Assembly: GCA_028821405.1 (NCBI GenBank) | Contig: JAPPGK010000020.1 | Location: 1 to 44,794 of the forward strand | Direction of reading: 5' to 3' | DNA from: Gammaproteobacteria bacterium | Lineage (GTDB): Bacteria > Pseudomonadota > Gammaproteobacteria > Pseudomonadales > Azotimanducaceae | DNA length: 44,794 nt | Shown: positions 36,146 through 44,777 of the stretch, piece by piece | Layout of the letters: each line of letters starts with the position of its first letter | How positions within the stretch are numbered: position 1 is the first letter of the stretch | Notes under the pieces: model-generated | Told to the model about the DNA's origin: nothing | What the model saw: the letters and a program-made list of their open reading frames with translations, nothing else | Databases searched by the model: none | Position numbers and translations under genes: made by a program

Positions 36146-37144
36146 ATGAGTGAACCGGACCCAATGCCGCAGCTCGAGGACCTTCTCGACGCGGACCGCA
36201 AAGAAGACGACCCGGGCTTTCCGGTGTTCGATGGCCTGGAGTTCCCGGGCTGCGTGGCGGTGCCCATGACGAGCGCCCAGTACGAGGCCTGCGAGGAGCG
36301 TTTGGAGTTCTGGGACGAGGCCGCCGGGATCGCCATGATCGCCGACTCGCTGCCGGGCGTTGGTCACGAGCAGCCGATCGGTCTGCTGGCGGGCATCGTG
36401 GAACGGATCGCCCAGGAGCGGGGCTCGCGAATCGCCCGGTTCCGCGAACTCGGCCTCACGCGCTACGGCGCAGGGGGGAACCGCCGGGCCATGCAGCCCG
36501 ACGAGTGCCTGTACCTCTATCCGGAGCGCGCGGATCTGCCGACGGCCGGGTCGCTCACTGTCGGCGAGAACGATCCGCCGGATGTCGTCGTCGAGGTCGA
36601 CTACACCACGGATGTACGGCGCGGCAAGCTCAGGGTGTACGAATCCTGGGCATTTCCGGAACTATGGGTGGAGGTGGGGGACCACGAACCGCCACGACGC
36701 CGCCGGTCCCAACTGTCGGGTTTGACCGTCTACCTGCTGAACCGCGACGGCCGCTACGAGATCGCGCCCGAGAGCCGCGCCTTTCCGGGCTGGCGGGCCG
36801 AAGAGATCCACTTGGCCATAAACGAACCGGCGATTACGCCGGCCATCAATGCGACCCTGCGCCGTGTCGGTGCCGAGCTGGGTTCGCGCGACGGCACGGG
36901 ACCGGACGATGACCTGCTGCTGGCTGCGCACCGGCGGGAGAGTCGAGCGGAAGGCGGTGCCGAAGGCCGAATACGCGAGCGCGTGGAGCTCGTCCGCCAG
37001 ACTCTGCGGGCCCGGGGCATGGCCCTGTCGTCGGAGTTTCCGACGGCGTCCTGCCGGGCGGCCCTGGCGCGGGCGTCTGCGGCGGCGATCGCGACGGCGA
37101 GCCTGGCCTGCCGTTCGGAACAGGACTTCGAACGGCTTATCTGA
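36146..37144 (+). CDS. Second Uma2-family (DUF820) putative nuclease
   Basis: 332 residues. The Uma2 core lies at about 60-185: RRAMQPDECLYLYPERADLP, DPPDVVVEVDYTTDVRRGKL and RVYESWAFPELWVEVGD, where Asp and the V-E-V/xK set form the PD-(D/E)xK-like site. The C-terminal tail is rich in RAEGGAEGRIRERVELVRQT, a form common to other Uma2 proteins in which helical EGR repeats vary. ATG 36146 is preceded by AGGGG; a GTG at 36137 is also in frame. Located immediately upstream of the trp promoter; 69 bases separate it from trpF. Confidence 0.82.
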   Translation: MSEPDPMPQLEDLLDADRKEDDPGFPVFDGLEFPGCVAVPMTSAQYEACEERLEFWDEAAGIAMIADSLPGVGHEQPIGLLAGIVERIAQERGSRIARFRELGLTRYGAGGNRRAMQPDECLYLYPERADLPTAGSLTVGENDPPDVVVEVDYTTDVRRGKLRVYESWAFPELWVEVGDHEPPRRRRSQLSGLTVYLLNRDGRYEIAPESRAFPGWRAEEIHLAINEPAITPAINATLRRVGAELGSRDGTGPDDDLLLAAHRRESRAEGGAEGRIRERVELVRQTLRARGMALSSEFPTASCRAALARASAAAIATASLACRSEQDFERLI

Positions 37145-37178
37145 CTCGGCCGTGTTTGACGGCCCGGCGTATGGCCGC

Positions 37179-37187
37179 TGGTAGAAT
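37179..37187 (+). promoter_or_regulatory. Extended -10 promoter of the trpF-purF operon
   Basis: TG-G-TAGAAT is an extended -10 with five of six consensus bases. TTGACG lies at 37156-37161, 20 bases upstream of the hexamer, too far for an ideal -35, but extended -10 promoters tolerate this. A start near 37194 leaves a ~20-base leader with AGGGGG before GTG 37214. Confidence 0.55.
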
Positions 37188-37213
37188 GCCCGTTTTTCAC
37201 AGGGGGCTGATCG

Positions 37214-37846
37214 GTGGCGGCAGCGCGGACGCGCGTCAAGATCTGCGGAGTGACGGCGCCCACCGATGCGCGGGTGGCGGCAGATGCGGGGGCGGACGCG
37301 GTGGGAATCAATTTCCATCCCCCGAGCCCCCGCTCGGTGGGTCCCCTGATGGCGGCCGAGATTGCCGCCGCACTCCCGCCCTTCGTGACGGCTGTCGGGG
37401 TGTTCGTCGACCCGGATGGCGACCGCGTGCGGCGCATCCTTGACCGAGTACGGCTTGACGCGCTGCAGTTCAGCGGCGACGAGAGTGCGGAGTTCTGCCG
37501 TGCCTTCGGGCTTCCCTATATCAAGGTGGCGGGAGTGGCGCCGGATTTCGATTTCGCCGGATTCGAGGCCCGCTATCCCGACGCGCAGGCGTTGCTCCTG
37601 GACACCCACGACGAAAACCTGGCGGGCGGTACCGGGCGTCCGTTCGACTGGTCCAACTGGCCAGCCTCGGATCGACGCCTGATCCTCGCCGGCGGACTGG
37701 GCCCGGACAACGTCGCCGCGGCCATCGCCGCGACGCAACCCTACGCCGTGGATGTCGCAAGCGGCGTGGAGGGAAGCGTCAAGGGCCGCAAGAATGCAGA
37801 GCTTGTGCGACGGTTTGTGGCGGAGGCGGGACGTGCCCGGTTCTAA
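37214..37846 (+). CDS. trpF: Phosphoribosylanthranilate isomerase
   Basis: 210 residues, TIM barrel, tryptophan synthesis; converts N-(5-phosphoribosyl)anthranilate to Cd[22 protein letters not shown] has the catalytic Cys, with [20 protein letters not shown] and the catalytic Asp in [20 protein letters not shown] 37214 follows AGGGGG. It overlaps trpB by 14 bases. Confidence 0.96.
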   Translation: MAAARTRVKICGVTAPTDARVAADAGADAVGINFHPPSPRSVGPLMAAEIAAALPPFVTAVGVFVDPDGDRVRRILDRVRLDALQFSGDESAEFCRAFGLPYIKVAGVAPDFDFAGFEARYPDAQALLLDTHDENLAGGTGRPFDWSNWPASDRRLILAGGLGPDNVAAAIAATQPYAVDVASGVEGSVKGRKNAELVRRFVAEAGRARF

Positions 37847-39047
37847 CCTTCCACCCTACGGGGCCCCCTCCGAGGACGGGCGGTTCGGGGACTACGGCGG
37901 GCGTTTCGTCGCGGAGACCCTGATCCACGCGCTAACCGAACTCACCCGGTTGTACGCGGCGGTGTCCCGTGATCCCGACTTCCAGGCGGCTCTGGCGGCC
38001 GAGCTCGCGGACTACGTCGGGCGTCCGACGCCGCTCTATCGGGCCGACCGGTTGACCGAGCACGCGGGCGGGGCGCGGATCTACCTGAAGCGCGAAGACC
38101 TGAACCACACGGGGGCGCACAAGATCAACAACACGGTCGGACAAGCCATGTTGGCGTCGCGCATGGGAAAGACCCGTCTCATTGCCGAGACCGGCGCGGG
38201 TCAGCACGGGGTGGCGACCGCCACGGTCGCGGCCCGCCTGGGCCTCGAATGCCGGGTCTACATGGGTTCGGAGGATATCGCGCGCCAGAGCATCAACGTC
38301 TATCGAATGAAACTGCTGGGTGCCGAGGTGACACCGGTGACGGCCGGCTCGCGCACGTTGAAAGACGCCATGAACGAGGCGATGCGGGACTGGGTCACGA
38401 ACGTCGACGACACCCACTACATCATCGGCAGCGTGGCGGGGCCGCATCCGTACCCCATGCTGGTGCGGGACTTCCAGGCCGTGATCGGCCGGGAGGCGAG
38501 GGAGCAGTGCCTTGCCGCCGAAGGTCGGCTGCCGGATCTGCTGGTGGCGTGTGTCGGCGGCGGGTCCAACGCGATGGGGCTCTTCCATCCCTTCGTCGAC
38601 GACGACGGCGTGGATATCGTCGGCGTCGAGGCGGGCGGCGAGGGCCTGGCAACGGGCCGACATGCCGCGCCCCTCAATGCCGGCGTCCCGGGGGTGCTGC
38701 ACGGTAGCCGCACCTACCTGATGGACGACGCCAACGGCCAGATCATGGAAACGCATTCGGTCTCCGCGGGACTCGACTATCCCGGGGTCGGCCCGGAGCA
38801 CGCCTACTGGAAGGACATCGGACGGGCGACGTACGCCAGCGTGACCGACGAGGAAGCGCTGGCGGCGTTTCGCATAATGAACCGAACCGAGGGCATCATG
38901 CCGGCCTTGGAGTCGAGCCACGCGGTCGCCTGGGCTTTGGCGGAAGCTGCCCGGCGCCCTGTGGAGGACGTGGTGATCGTCAACCTCTCCGGGCGGGGCG
39001 ACAAGGACATCCACACGGTCGCGGGCATCGACGGCATCGAGGTCTAG
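37833..39047 (+). CDS. trpB: Tryptophan synthase beta subunit
   Basis: 404 residues, PLP enzyme condensing indole with serine. The PLP lysine is in [69 protein letters not shown] (phosphate-binding glycine loop), [17 protein letters not shown] and [14 protein letters not shown] are all present. GTG 37833 lies within the end of trpF, giving translational coupling. The unrelated upstream extension of the frame is not used. Confidence 0.97.
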   Translation: MPGSNLPPYGAPSEDGRFGDYGGRFVAETLIHALTELTRLYAAVSRDPDFQAALAAELADYVGRPTPLYRADRLTEHAGGARIYLKREDLNHTGAHKINNTVGQAMLASRMGKTRLIAETGAGQHGVATATVAARLGLECRVYMGSEDIARQSINVYRMKLLGAEVTPVTAGSRTLKDAMNEAMRDWVTNVDDTHYIIGSVAGPHPYPMLVRDFQAVIGREAREQCLAAEGRLPDLLVACVGGGSNAMGLFHPFVDDDGVDIVGVEAGGEGLATGRHAAPLNAGVPGVLHGSRTYLMDDANGQIMETHSVSAGLDYPGVGPEHAYWKDIGRATYASVTDEEALAAFRIMNRTEGIMPALESSHAVAWALAEAARRPVEDVVIVNLSGRGDKDIHTVAGIDGIEV

Positions 39048-39050
39048 CTT

Positions 39051-39848
39051 ATGTCCCGACTCGGTAGTCGACTCGCCGCGCTCGCCAGCGAGGGGCGGAA
39101 GGCCCTGAACGCCTACATTGTCGCCGGCGACCCCGATCCGGCCGTGACGGTCGGCGCCATGCACGCGCTGGCGCGCGGCGGTGCGGACCTGATCGAGCTG
39201 GGCGTGCCCTTCTCCGACCCGGAAGCCGAGGGTCCCACGATCCAGGCCGGCATCGAACGGGCCTTGGCACACGATGTGACCCTCGCCGACGTGCTGGACA
39301 TGATGGCGGTCTTTCGCGGGGAGGATGAGGACACGCCAGTCGTATTGATGGGCTACCTGAACCCGTTTCTCAGGATGGGCTACGAGGGCTTCTGCGTCCG
39401 CGCCGCCGAGGCGGGTGTGGACGGGGTCATCGTCGTCAACCTGCCGCCGGAGGAGGCGCATGCCTTCCGGGGTGCGTTGTACGCGCACGGCATGGACCTG
39501 GTCCTGCTCGTGGCACCCACTACGACCGCCGAACGGGCGGCCTACATCGCGTCCCAGGGATCGGGATTTCTCTACTACGTGAGCTACAAGGGTGTCACCG
39601 GTGCCCGCCGTGCCGACGCGGCGGCGGTGGGGGAGCGTCTGAACCTCGTCCGGGCGGCGGCCAACGCCCTCCCGGTGCTGGTCGGCTTCGGCATCCGGGA
39701 TGGCGCGTCCGCAGCTCGGGTCGCGGCCCACGCCGATGGCGTCGTCGTGGGCAGCGCCCTGGTGGAGACCATGGGGTCGACGCCGGTGCCCGACGTAGCC
39801 GCCCGCCTCGAAGCCCAGGTCCGCGAGATTCGCGACGCCTTGGACTAA
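39051..39848 (+). CDS. trpA: Tryptophan synthase alpha subunit
   Basis: 265 residues; cleaves indole-3-glycerol phosphate to indole for TrpB. The catalytic Glu is in LIELGVPFSDP. Just after it the usual catalytic Asp of ADGP is replaced: the sequence reads PEAEGPTIQAGIERAL. VSYKGVTGAR, LVGFGIRDG and ADGVVVGSALV are the phosphate-binding blocks. It begins three bases after trpB and shares one base with folC (TAATG). The Asp-to-Glu change may be tolerated in some lineages. Confidence 0.95.
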   Translation: MSRLGSRLAALASEGRKALNAYIVAGDPDPAVTVGAMHALARGGADLIELGVPFSDPEAEGPTIQAGIERALAHDVTLADVLDMMAVFRGEDEDTPVVLMGYLNPFLRMGYEGFCVRAAEAGVDGVIVVNLPPEEAHAFRGALYAHGMDLVLLVAPTTTAERAAYIASQGSGFLYYVSYKGVTGARRADAAAVGERLNLVRAAANALPVLVGFGIRDGASAARVAAHADGVVVGSALVETMGSTPVPDVAARLEAQVREIRDALD

Positions 39849-41086
39849 TGGCCGACGCCCCCTCCGCCTGGCTCGATAGGGTCGGCGCCGAACACCCGCG
39901 GGGCGTCGAGCGCGGTTTGGACCACGTACGCATCGTGGCCGATCGGCTGGGTGTGCTGCCTCCCGCCGGCAAGAGCATCGTGGTCGCGGGAACGAACGGC
40001 AAGGGCTCGACGGCGGCGTTTGCGGAACACCTTCTTTTGGCGGCTGGGCAATCGGTCGGTACCACCACGTCGCCCCACCTGCACCGGTTCAACGAACGCA
40101 TTCGGCTGGACGGCGCCGAAGTGGACGACGGCGCGATCGTCGGAGCGTTCGAGTCGATCGCCGCGGGCCGCGGTGAGATCGACCTGTCGTATTTCGAATA
40201 CGCGACACTGGCCGCGTTGCTCGTGATGTCGCGAAGATCACTCGACAGCGCGGTTCTGGAGGTCGGGCTCGGCGGCCGTCTCGACGCGGTGAATGTCGTC
40301 GACGCGGACGTCGCGGTGATCACCACCATCGCTCTCGAGCATCAGGAGTACCTGGGCGACACCCGCGAACTGATCGGCGCCGAGAAGGCGGGCGTGATGC
40401 GCGTTGGCAAGCCGGTCGTGTGCGGGGATCCGGATCCCCCGGGGTCGATCGTCGACCGGGTGCGCGAACTGGGGGCGCCGCTCCTGATGGCCGGGCGTGA
40501 CTTCGGCCACGAAGGCGGGGAGGTCTGGTTCCGTTCGCCGGGTGGACAGCAACGGCATGTTCGGCTCGCGTCCTCGGCGGTCGATTCCATCAACGCGGCC
40601 ACAGCCGTTCAGGCCGTCGCCAGCGCTGGATTCGAGTTGACCCAGCGGGCGGTTGTCGAGGCCTGCCGGTCGGTTCGGAATCCGGGTCGGCTGGAGATCC
40701 TCAAACGCGGCGGCCTGACTTGGATCCTCGATGTCGCCCACAACCCGCACGGCGCGAACTTCCTGCGCGACCGGCTGCGTGCGCGCTTCGCGGGCCGCAC
40801 GATCCGCGCGGTCGTGGGATGCCTGGCGGACAAGGACGTTCGCGGCATCGTCGGACCGCTCCGACCCCTGGTTGCCGAGTTTGCCTACGCGGACACCCGC
40901 TCGGCACGGGGCCGGTCGGGTTCGGAGCTTCGGGCCGCCGTCGACGATCTGCCCGCCTTTGCAGGTGCCCTGGACGATGCTGTCGACCATCTCCGAACCC
41001 GGTGCGACAACGACCGCGACGTGATACTGGTGTTCGGGTCCTTCGATGTCGTGGAGCGTGTTCGCGACATGCTCGATTGCGCGTGA
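39848..41086 (+). CDS. folC: Bifunctional folylpolyglutamate/dihydrofolate synthase
   Basis: 412 residues, Mur-ligase fold. It adds glutamate to dihydropteroate and folates. ATP loop VVAGTNGKGSTAAFAEHLL, TTTSPHLHRFNERIRLDG, FEYATLAALLVM, LEVGLGGRLDAVNVVDADVA, TIALEHQEYLG, NPGRLEI, and LDVAHNPHGANFL identify FolC. ATG 39848 overlaps the trpA stop. accD, which usually precedes folC in this gene order, is absent. Confidence 0.96.
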   Translation: MADAPSAWLDRVGAEHPRGVERGLDHVRIVADRLGVLPPAGKSIVVAGTNGKGSTAAFAEHLLLAAGQSVGTTTSPHLHRFNERIRLDGAEVDDGAIVGAFESIAAGRGEIDLSYFEYATLAALLVMSRRSLDSAVLEVGLGGRLDAVNVVDADVAVITTIALEHQEYLGDTRELIGAEKAGVMRVGKPVVCGDPDPPGSIVDRVRELGAPLLMAGRDFGHEGGEVWFRSPGGQQRHVRLASSAVDSINAATAVQAVASAGFELTQRAVVEACRSVRNPGRLEILKRGGLTWILDVAHNPHGANFLRDRLRARFAGRTIRAVVGCLADKDVRGIVGPLRPLVAEFAYADTRSARGRSGSELRAAVDDLPAFAGALDDAVDHLRTRCDNDRDVILVFGSFDVVERVRDMLDCA

Positions 41087-41330
41087 CCGTCCTCGACGGC
41101 CGAGCGAACAACCCGTAGGGGACCCTCCCGGTCGCCCGCACTCGCGCCTATTGCGGCTGGTTCGTCCATGCGCCGGGTCCGTTTTCGCGGACCGTCGAGG
41201 CGGTGCGGAAGCCTTGGCGGGACAATGGTCGCGGCGTGATTTTCGCGATAACGGGGGTACAAGGTGGTATCCTCGCGGTCGTTGAGGTCGTGGACACGAG
41301 CCCGGGTCCTTTGAAGCCGCGTCGTTCAAC
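41087..41330. repeat. Gap with a GTAGGGGACC repeat fragment and a weak promoter
   Basis: This 244-base gap contains GTAGGGGACCCTCCCGG (about 41116), a fragment of the family A wording, and a possible extended -10, TG-G-TATCCT (41265-41273), without a convincing -35. It interrupts an otherwise overlapping operon, so dedD-cvpA-purF may have its own promoter. No gene is seen here. Confidence 0.4.
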
Positions 41331-41867
41331 GTGTTGACAGACCAGACTCGCTATCGACTCACGGGGTTGGTGTTCCTACTCGCCGTCGCCGCCGTGGTTC
41401 TGCCGATGCTCTTCGATGGCGAGGGCGTCGAACCGATGCAACTCGATCCGTTGCCCCGTGGGGATTTCGAGGTGGAACGGGATGTCGACCCGCCGCCCGA
41501 CATGACCACCGTGGTGGCGGCACGTGAGCAACTCGAGTCGGCCGTTGACGACTACGGCTACGCCACGGACACCGGTACGCGCATCGGCGACACCGTCCTG
41601 CTCGATGACGATGACGACAACGCGGCCGACCTGAAATGGGCCGTGCAGGTGGCAAGCTTCAGTCAGGACGAGAATGCGGATCGTTTGATCGAACGTTTGC
41701 GGGGCGACGGCTATGCCGCGTTCGTCTCCCGCGTCAAGCAAGCCGGCGAACGGGCTACCCGCGTGGCGGTGGGGCCGGTCATCGAAAGGGAATCCGCTTC
41801 AAGGCTCAAGGCCGAGCTTGACCGGCGCTACGACTTCGAAGCCGTCCTCGTGAGGTTCAGCCCCTGA
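41331..41867 (+). CDS. dedD: SPOR-domain protein DedD
   Basis: 178 residues. One N-terminal membrane segment (YRLTGLVFLLAVAAVVLPML, about 7-26), an acidic linker with a DDDDD run, then a C-terminal SPOR domain (about 101-178: LKWAVQVASFSQDENADRLI, ERLRGDGYAAFVSRV, TRVAVGPVIERESASRL). SPOR domains bind denuded peptidoglycan at the septum. It starts at GTG 41331 and shares one base with cvpA (TGATG). Its position between folC and cvpA is the classic one. Confidence 0.92.
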   Translation: MLTDQTRYRLTGLVFLLAVAAVVLPMLFDGEGVEPMQLDPLPRGDFEVERDVDPPPDMTTVVAAREQLESAVDDYGYATDTGTRIGDTVLLDDDDDNAADLKWAVQVASFSQDENADRLIERLRGDGYAAFVSRVKQAGERATRVAVGPVIERESASRLKAELDRRYDFEAVLVRFSP

Positions 41868-42481
41868 TGCCGGTAGGTGACTTCGCCGTTGCCGATGTGG
41901 TCATCGTCATCGTCATCGGTGTTTCGGCCGTGTTCGGATTGATGCGTGGTCTCGTCCGCGAGGTGCTGTCGCTGGTCGTGTGGGGGGCGGCATTGCTTCT
42001 CGGCATGGCATTCGCGGCACCCGTGGCCGGGCTGCTCGGGCTGGCCGTGAGCCCCGGTTTGCAGACCGCGATCGGTTTCGCCATCGTATTTGTGGCGGTG
42101 CTCGTGGTCGGGGCTCTGATGCAGCGGCTGTTCGGGGGACTGGTGGAATCCACGGGCTTGACCGGTACCGACCGAACGCTTGGGCTGGTATTCGGGGCCG
42201 TGCGGGGCGCGGCCGTAGTTCTCGTGGCCCTCATCCTGCTGCGCCCCTTCGCCGAGTCCCGGGATTGGTGGCGGGAGTCCAGGATCGCACCGCCCCTGCT
42301 GACCTTCGAAAACGAGGTGGTGGAACTATTCCAACTCGTCATGGACGCCGTTGCGGGTCCGGCGAAACTCAACGGATCGGTTGAGTCGGCGCCGTTCAAT
42401 TCGGCGAAGCAATCCCGACCCTTCGACGTCGCTCGTGCCACGGGATCGGCGTATCCGGGAGGCGAGCCATGTGCGGCGTAG
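41867..42481 (+). CDS. cvpA: CvpA family inner-membrane protein
   Basis: 204 residues, four membrane segments in the first ~125 residues: VVIVIVIGVSAVFGLMRGLV, LVVWGAALLLGMAFAAPVAG, IGFAIVFVAVLVVGALMQRL, LGLVFGAVRGAAVVLVALIL. The motif GLMRGLVREVLSLVVW is typical. CvpA is needed for colicin V production in E. coli and for envelope stress tolerance. Overlaps dedD by one base and purF by 13 bases. Confidence 0.93.
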   Translation: MPVGDFAVADVVIVIVIGVSAVFGLMRGLVREVLSLVVWGAALLLGMAFAAPVAGLLGLAVSPGLQTAIGFAIVFVAVLVVGALMQRLFGGLVESTGLTGTDRTLGLVFGAVRGAAVVLVALILLRPFAESRDWWRESRIAPPLLTFENEVVELFQLVMDAVAGPAKLNGSVESAPFNSAKQSRPFDVARATGSAYPGGEPCAA

Positions 42482-44010
42482 TCGGCATTGTCAGTAGTTC
42501 GCCGGTCAACCAGCAACTCTACGACGCGCTGTTGGCCCTGCAACACCGGGGCCAGGACTCGGCCGGAATGGTGACCTGGGACGACTCCAACCGGTTGAAC
42601 CTGCGCAAGGGCAACGGTTTGGTTCGCGACGTGTTCGAGGAACGCCACATGAATCGCCTGCGCGGCAACATGGGCGTGGGTCATGTGCGCTACCCGACGG
42701 CGGGCACATCGAGCGCCGCGGAAGCGCAACCCATGTACGTCAATGCCCCGTACGGCATCAGCCTGGCTCACAACGGCAACTTGACCAATGCCGATCGGTT
42801 GGAGACGGACGTGTTTCGCGCCGGTCTGCGTCACGTGAACACCACATCCGATTCGGAGATATTGCTCAACGTCTTCGCCCACGAACTCCACAAGGTCGGT
42901 GTGTTCGACCCGGGGCCCGAGCACGTGTTCGCCGCGATCGCGGGCGTCAATCGGCGTTGTCGGGGGGCATACGCGGCGGTCGCGATGATCAACGGGCACG
43001 GCATCGCCGCGTTCCGGGACCCGCACGGCATCAGGCCCTTGGCGTTCGGAATGCGGATGGTGGACGACGGCAACGGCGGGCGGCGCCGGGAAGTGATGAT
43101 CGCCTCGGAGAGCAGCGCCATCAATATCCTGGGTTTCGAGTTCGTCCGCGACATCCGGCCGGGAGAGGGAGTCTTCGTCGACTGCAAGGGCGAGTACGTG
43201 ACCCAGCGGTGCGCCGCGCCGGCTGCCCATACGCCGTGCATCTTCGAGCATGTCTACCTCGCGCGCGAGGACTCGATCATGGACGACGTCTCGGTCTACA
43301 AGGCGCGCCTCCGGATGGGCGAGAAACTCGCCAAGCGGATTCTCGCGCGTTTCGGCCACGACCACGGCATCGACGTGGTGATTCCCATTCCCGAATCGAG
43401 CCGCACCTGTGCCATTCCCTTGGCCTACGCCCTCGGCGTGAAGTTTCGGGAAGGCTTCGTCAAGAACCGCTATATCGGCAGAACCTTCATCATGCCGGGA
43501 CAGAGCCAACGCACAAAATCGGTGCAGCAGAAGCTGAACGCCATCGAGTTGGAGTTCCAGGGCAAGAACGTGCTCTTGGTGGAAGACTCCATCGTCCGCG
43601 GCACGACCACCGGCGAGATCGTGCGCCAGGCACGAAAGGCAGGGGCTCGCAAGGTGTACATGGCCGTGGCGGCGCCACCGGTTCGCTATCCGAACGTCTA
43701 CGGAATCGACATGCCGGCCGCCCGGGAGTTCCTGGCGTACGACCGGACGGAGGACGAGATCGCGGAAGCCATCGGCGTCGATTGGCTCGTCTACCAGTCC
43801 ATCGAAGATCTAGTGGCCGCCGCCGCCGAAGGCAATTCCAAGCTCAGGCGTTTCGAATGTTCGGTGTTCGACGGCGAATACGTCACCGGCGACATCGACG
43901 GTGAGTACCTAAACCACCTGTCGCGCACCCGCAGCGACACGGTCAAGCGGCGTCGCGACGACGAGCACGTCGGCGATGCCACCGTGATCGAATTGCACAA
44001 CCATGCCTGA
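42469..44010 (+). CDS. purF: Amidophosphoribosyltransferase
   Basis: 513 residues, first committed step of purine synthesis. Cys2 is the N-terminal nucleophile of the glutaminase domain (MCGVVGIVSSSPVNQQL, ALLALQHRGQDSAGMV, GNMGVGHVRYPTAG). The phosphoribosyltransferase part has the PRPP loop VLLVEDSIVRGTTTGE and RNRYIGRTF-type blocks (VKNRYIGRTFIMPGQSQR). The length and form match the E. coli enzyme, without a long propeptide or the Fe-S cluster cysteines of Bacillus PurF. Overlaps the DUF1289 gene by eight bases. Confidence 0.97.
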   Translation: MCGVVGIVSSSPVNQQLYDALLALQHRGQDSAGMVTWDDSNRLNLRKGNGLVRDVFEERHMNRLRGNMGVGHVRYPTAGTSSAAEAQPMYVNAPYGISLAHNGNLTNADRLETDVFRAGLRHVNTTSDSEILLNVFAHELHKVGVFDPGPEHVFAAIAGVNRRCRGAYAAVAMINGHGIAAFRDPHGIRPLAFGMRMVDDGNGGRRREVMIASESSAINILGFEFVRDIRPGEGVFVDCKGEYVTQRCAAPAAHTPCIFEHVYLAREDSIMDDVSVYKARLRMGEKLAKRILARFGHDHGIDVVIPIPESSRTCAIPLAYALGVKFREGFVKNRYIGRTFIMPGQSQRTKSVQQKLNAIELEFQGKNVLLVEDSIVRGTTTGEIVRQARKAGARKVYMAVAAPPVRYPNVYGIDMPAAREFLAYDRTEDEIAEAIGVDWLVYQSIEDLVAAAAEGNSKLRRFECSVFDGEYVTGDIDGEYLNHLSRTRSDTVKRRRDDEHVGDATVIELHNHA

Positions 44011-44512
44011 CCCCGGTGGCGACGCGGAGACCCCTGCACCGAACTCGCGCCCCCTCCGCCGAACGCCCTGCGTGGGCGTGTGCTCGACGACCTATGGCGA
44101 CCTCGTCTGCCGCGGCTGCAAGCGCTACGCCCACGAGATCGTGGAATGGAACGGCTACAGCGACGATCAACGCGAACGGGTGTGGCACCGGCTGAACAGC
44201 CTCTTGACGGCCAGCGTCCGAGCACATCTGAAGGTGGTTGACGAAGGCAAGCTGCGTGCCGTGGCCACGCGGCTCAAGGTCCTGAACGCCGACGCGTTGC
44301 CTGCGGAGGTGCTGGCATTCCGGACCTTGCGGGCCCGTTCCATCCCCCTTGAGTCTCTCGGCCTGCAACCGCGCGAGGGCGCGCTGAAGCGCGAGGGCGC
44401 GCTGAAGCGCGTGGATGCCCTGTCTGCACTCGATGCGGCACGCGCCGTGGACGCCGAGTTCTACGTGCGCTCGCGCGCCCACTACGAAGCGAGCTTCAAG
44501 ACCTTGACGTAG
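44003..44512 (+). CDS. DUF1289-family cysteine-rich protein
   Basis: 169 residues. The DUF1289 signature TPCVGVCSTTYGDLVCRGCK then RYAHEIVEWNGYSDDQRERV carries four cysteines, likely binding Zn or Fe-S. The remainder (about 65-169) is a helical extension with the repeat REGALK-REGALK. ATG 44003 overlaps the purF end. Function of the family is unknown; many members are short (60-80 residues), so this one is extended. Confidence 0.85.
   Translation: MPDPGGDAETPAPNSRPLRRTPCVGVCSTTYGDLVCRGCKRYAHEIVEWNGYSDDQRERVWHRLNSLLTASVRAHLKVVDEGKLRAVATRLKVLNADALPAEVLAFRTLRARSIPLESLGLQPREGALKREGALKRVDALSALDAARAVDAEFYVRSRAHYEASFKTLT
44371..44411 (+). repeat. 18-bp tandem repeat inside the DUF1289 gene
   Basis: GCGCGAGGGCGCGCTGAA occurs at 44371-44388 and again without change at 44389-44406, followed by GCGCG. 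In frame it encodes REGALK twice. Exact identity suggests a recent duplication. Confidence 0.9.
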
Positions 44513-44544
44513 GGGCGATGTCCCCCTCGATGTGCGCCATGGGG

Positions 44545-44777
44545 GTCGGTGTGGCTGGGCCGTTGGCGGAGGCGGCGCGCCGCAAGCGGGGCGTTAGTTA
44601 GGGCGCACAGCGAAGCGCCGGGGACGGCCTTGGGCTGCTACGGGGATGGAAGCGCCCCATAGCCGTCCCCGGCGCTTAGCTTGCGCTATGCGCCGACTCC
44701 GCCTCCGGCCCAGCCACGCCGACCTGCCCATCAAACAAACGCCACGGTCGCAGGCTCCCTTTGGCGTTTGTTCCATG
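44545..44777. repeat. Large inverted repeat made of two copies of dispersed element B
   Basis: GTCGGTGTGGCTGGGCCG (44545-44562) is the near-perfect reverse complement of CGGCCCAGCCACGCCGAC (44706-44723), and AGCGCCGGGGACGGC (44614-44628) of GCCGTCCCCGGCGCT (44662-44676), a perfect 15-base match. The right copy continues into ACAAACGCCA / TGGCGTTTGT (44735-44744, 44762-44771), the same small inverted repeat as at 5014-5062. So element B is present here once in each orientation. The whole post-DUF1289 gap (44513 to the window end) holds only this structure. Confidence 0.85.

Noticed and set aside
37932-39731. 599-residue open frame antisense to trpB-trpA
   Set aside because: Composition (His/Arg/Asp-rich, low hydrophobic periodicity) and exact overlap with two well-recognised genes mark it as a high-GC artefact. 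The same applies to the frames at 2830-4500 and 41857-43509 on the minus strand.
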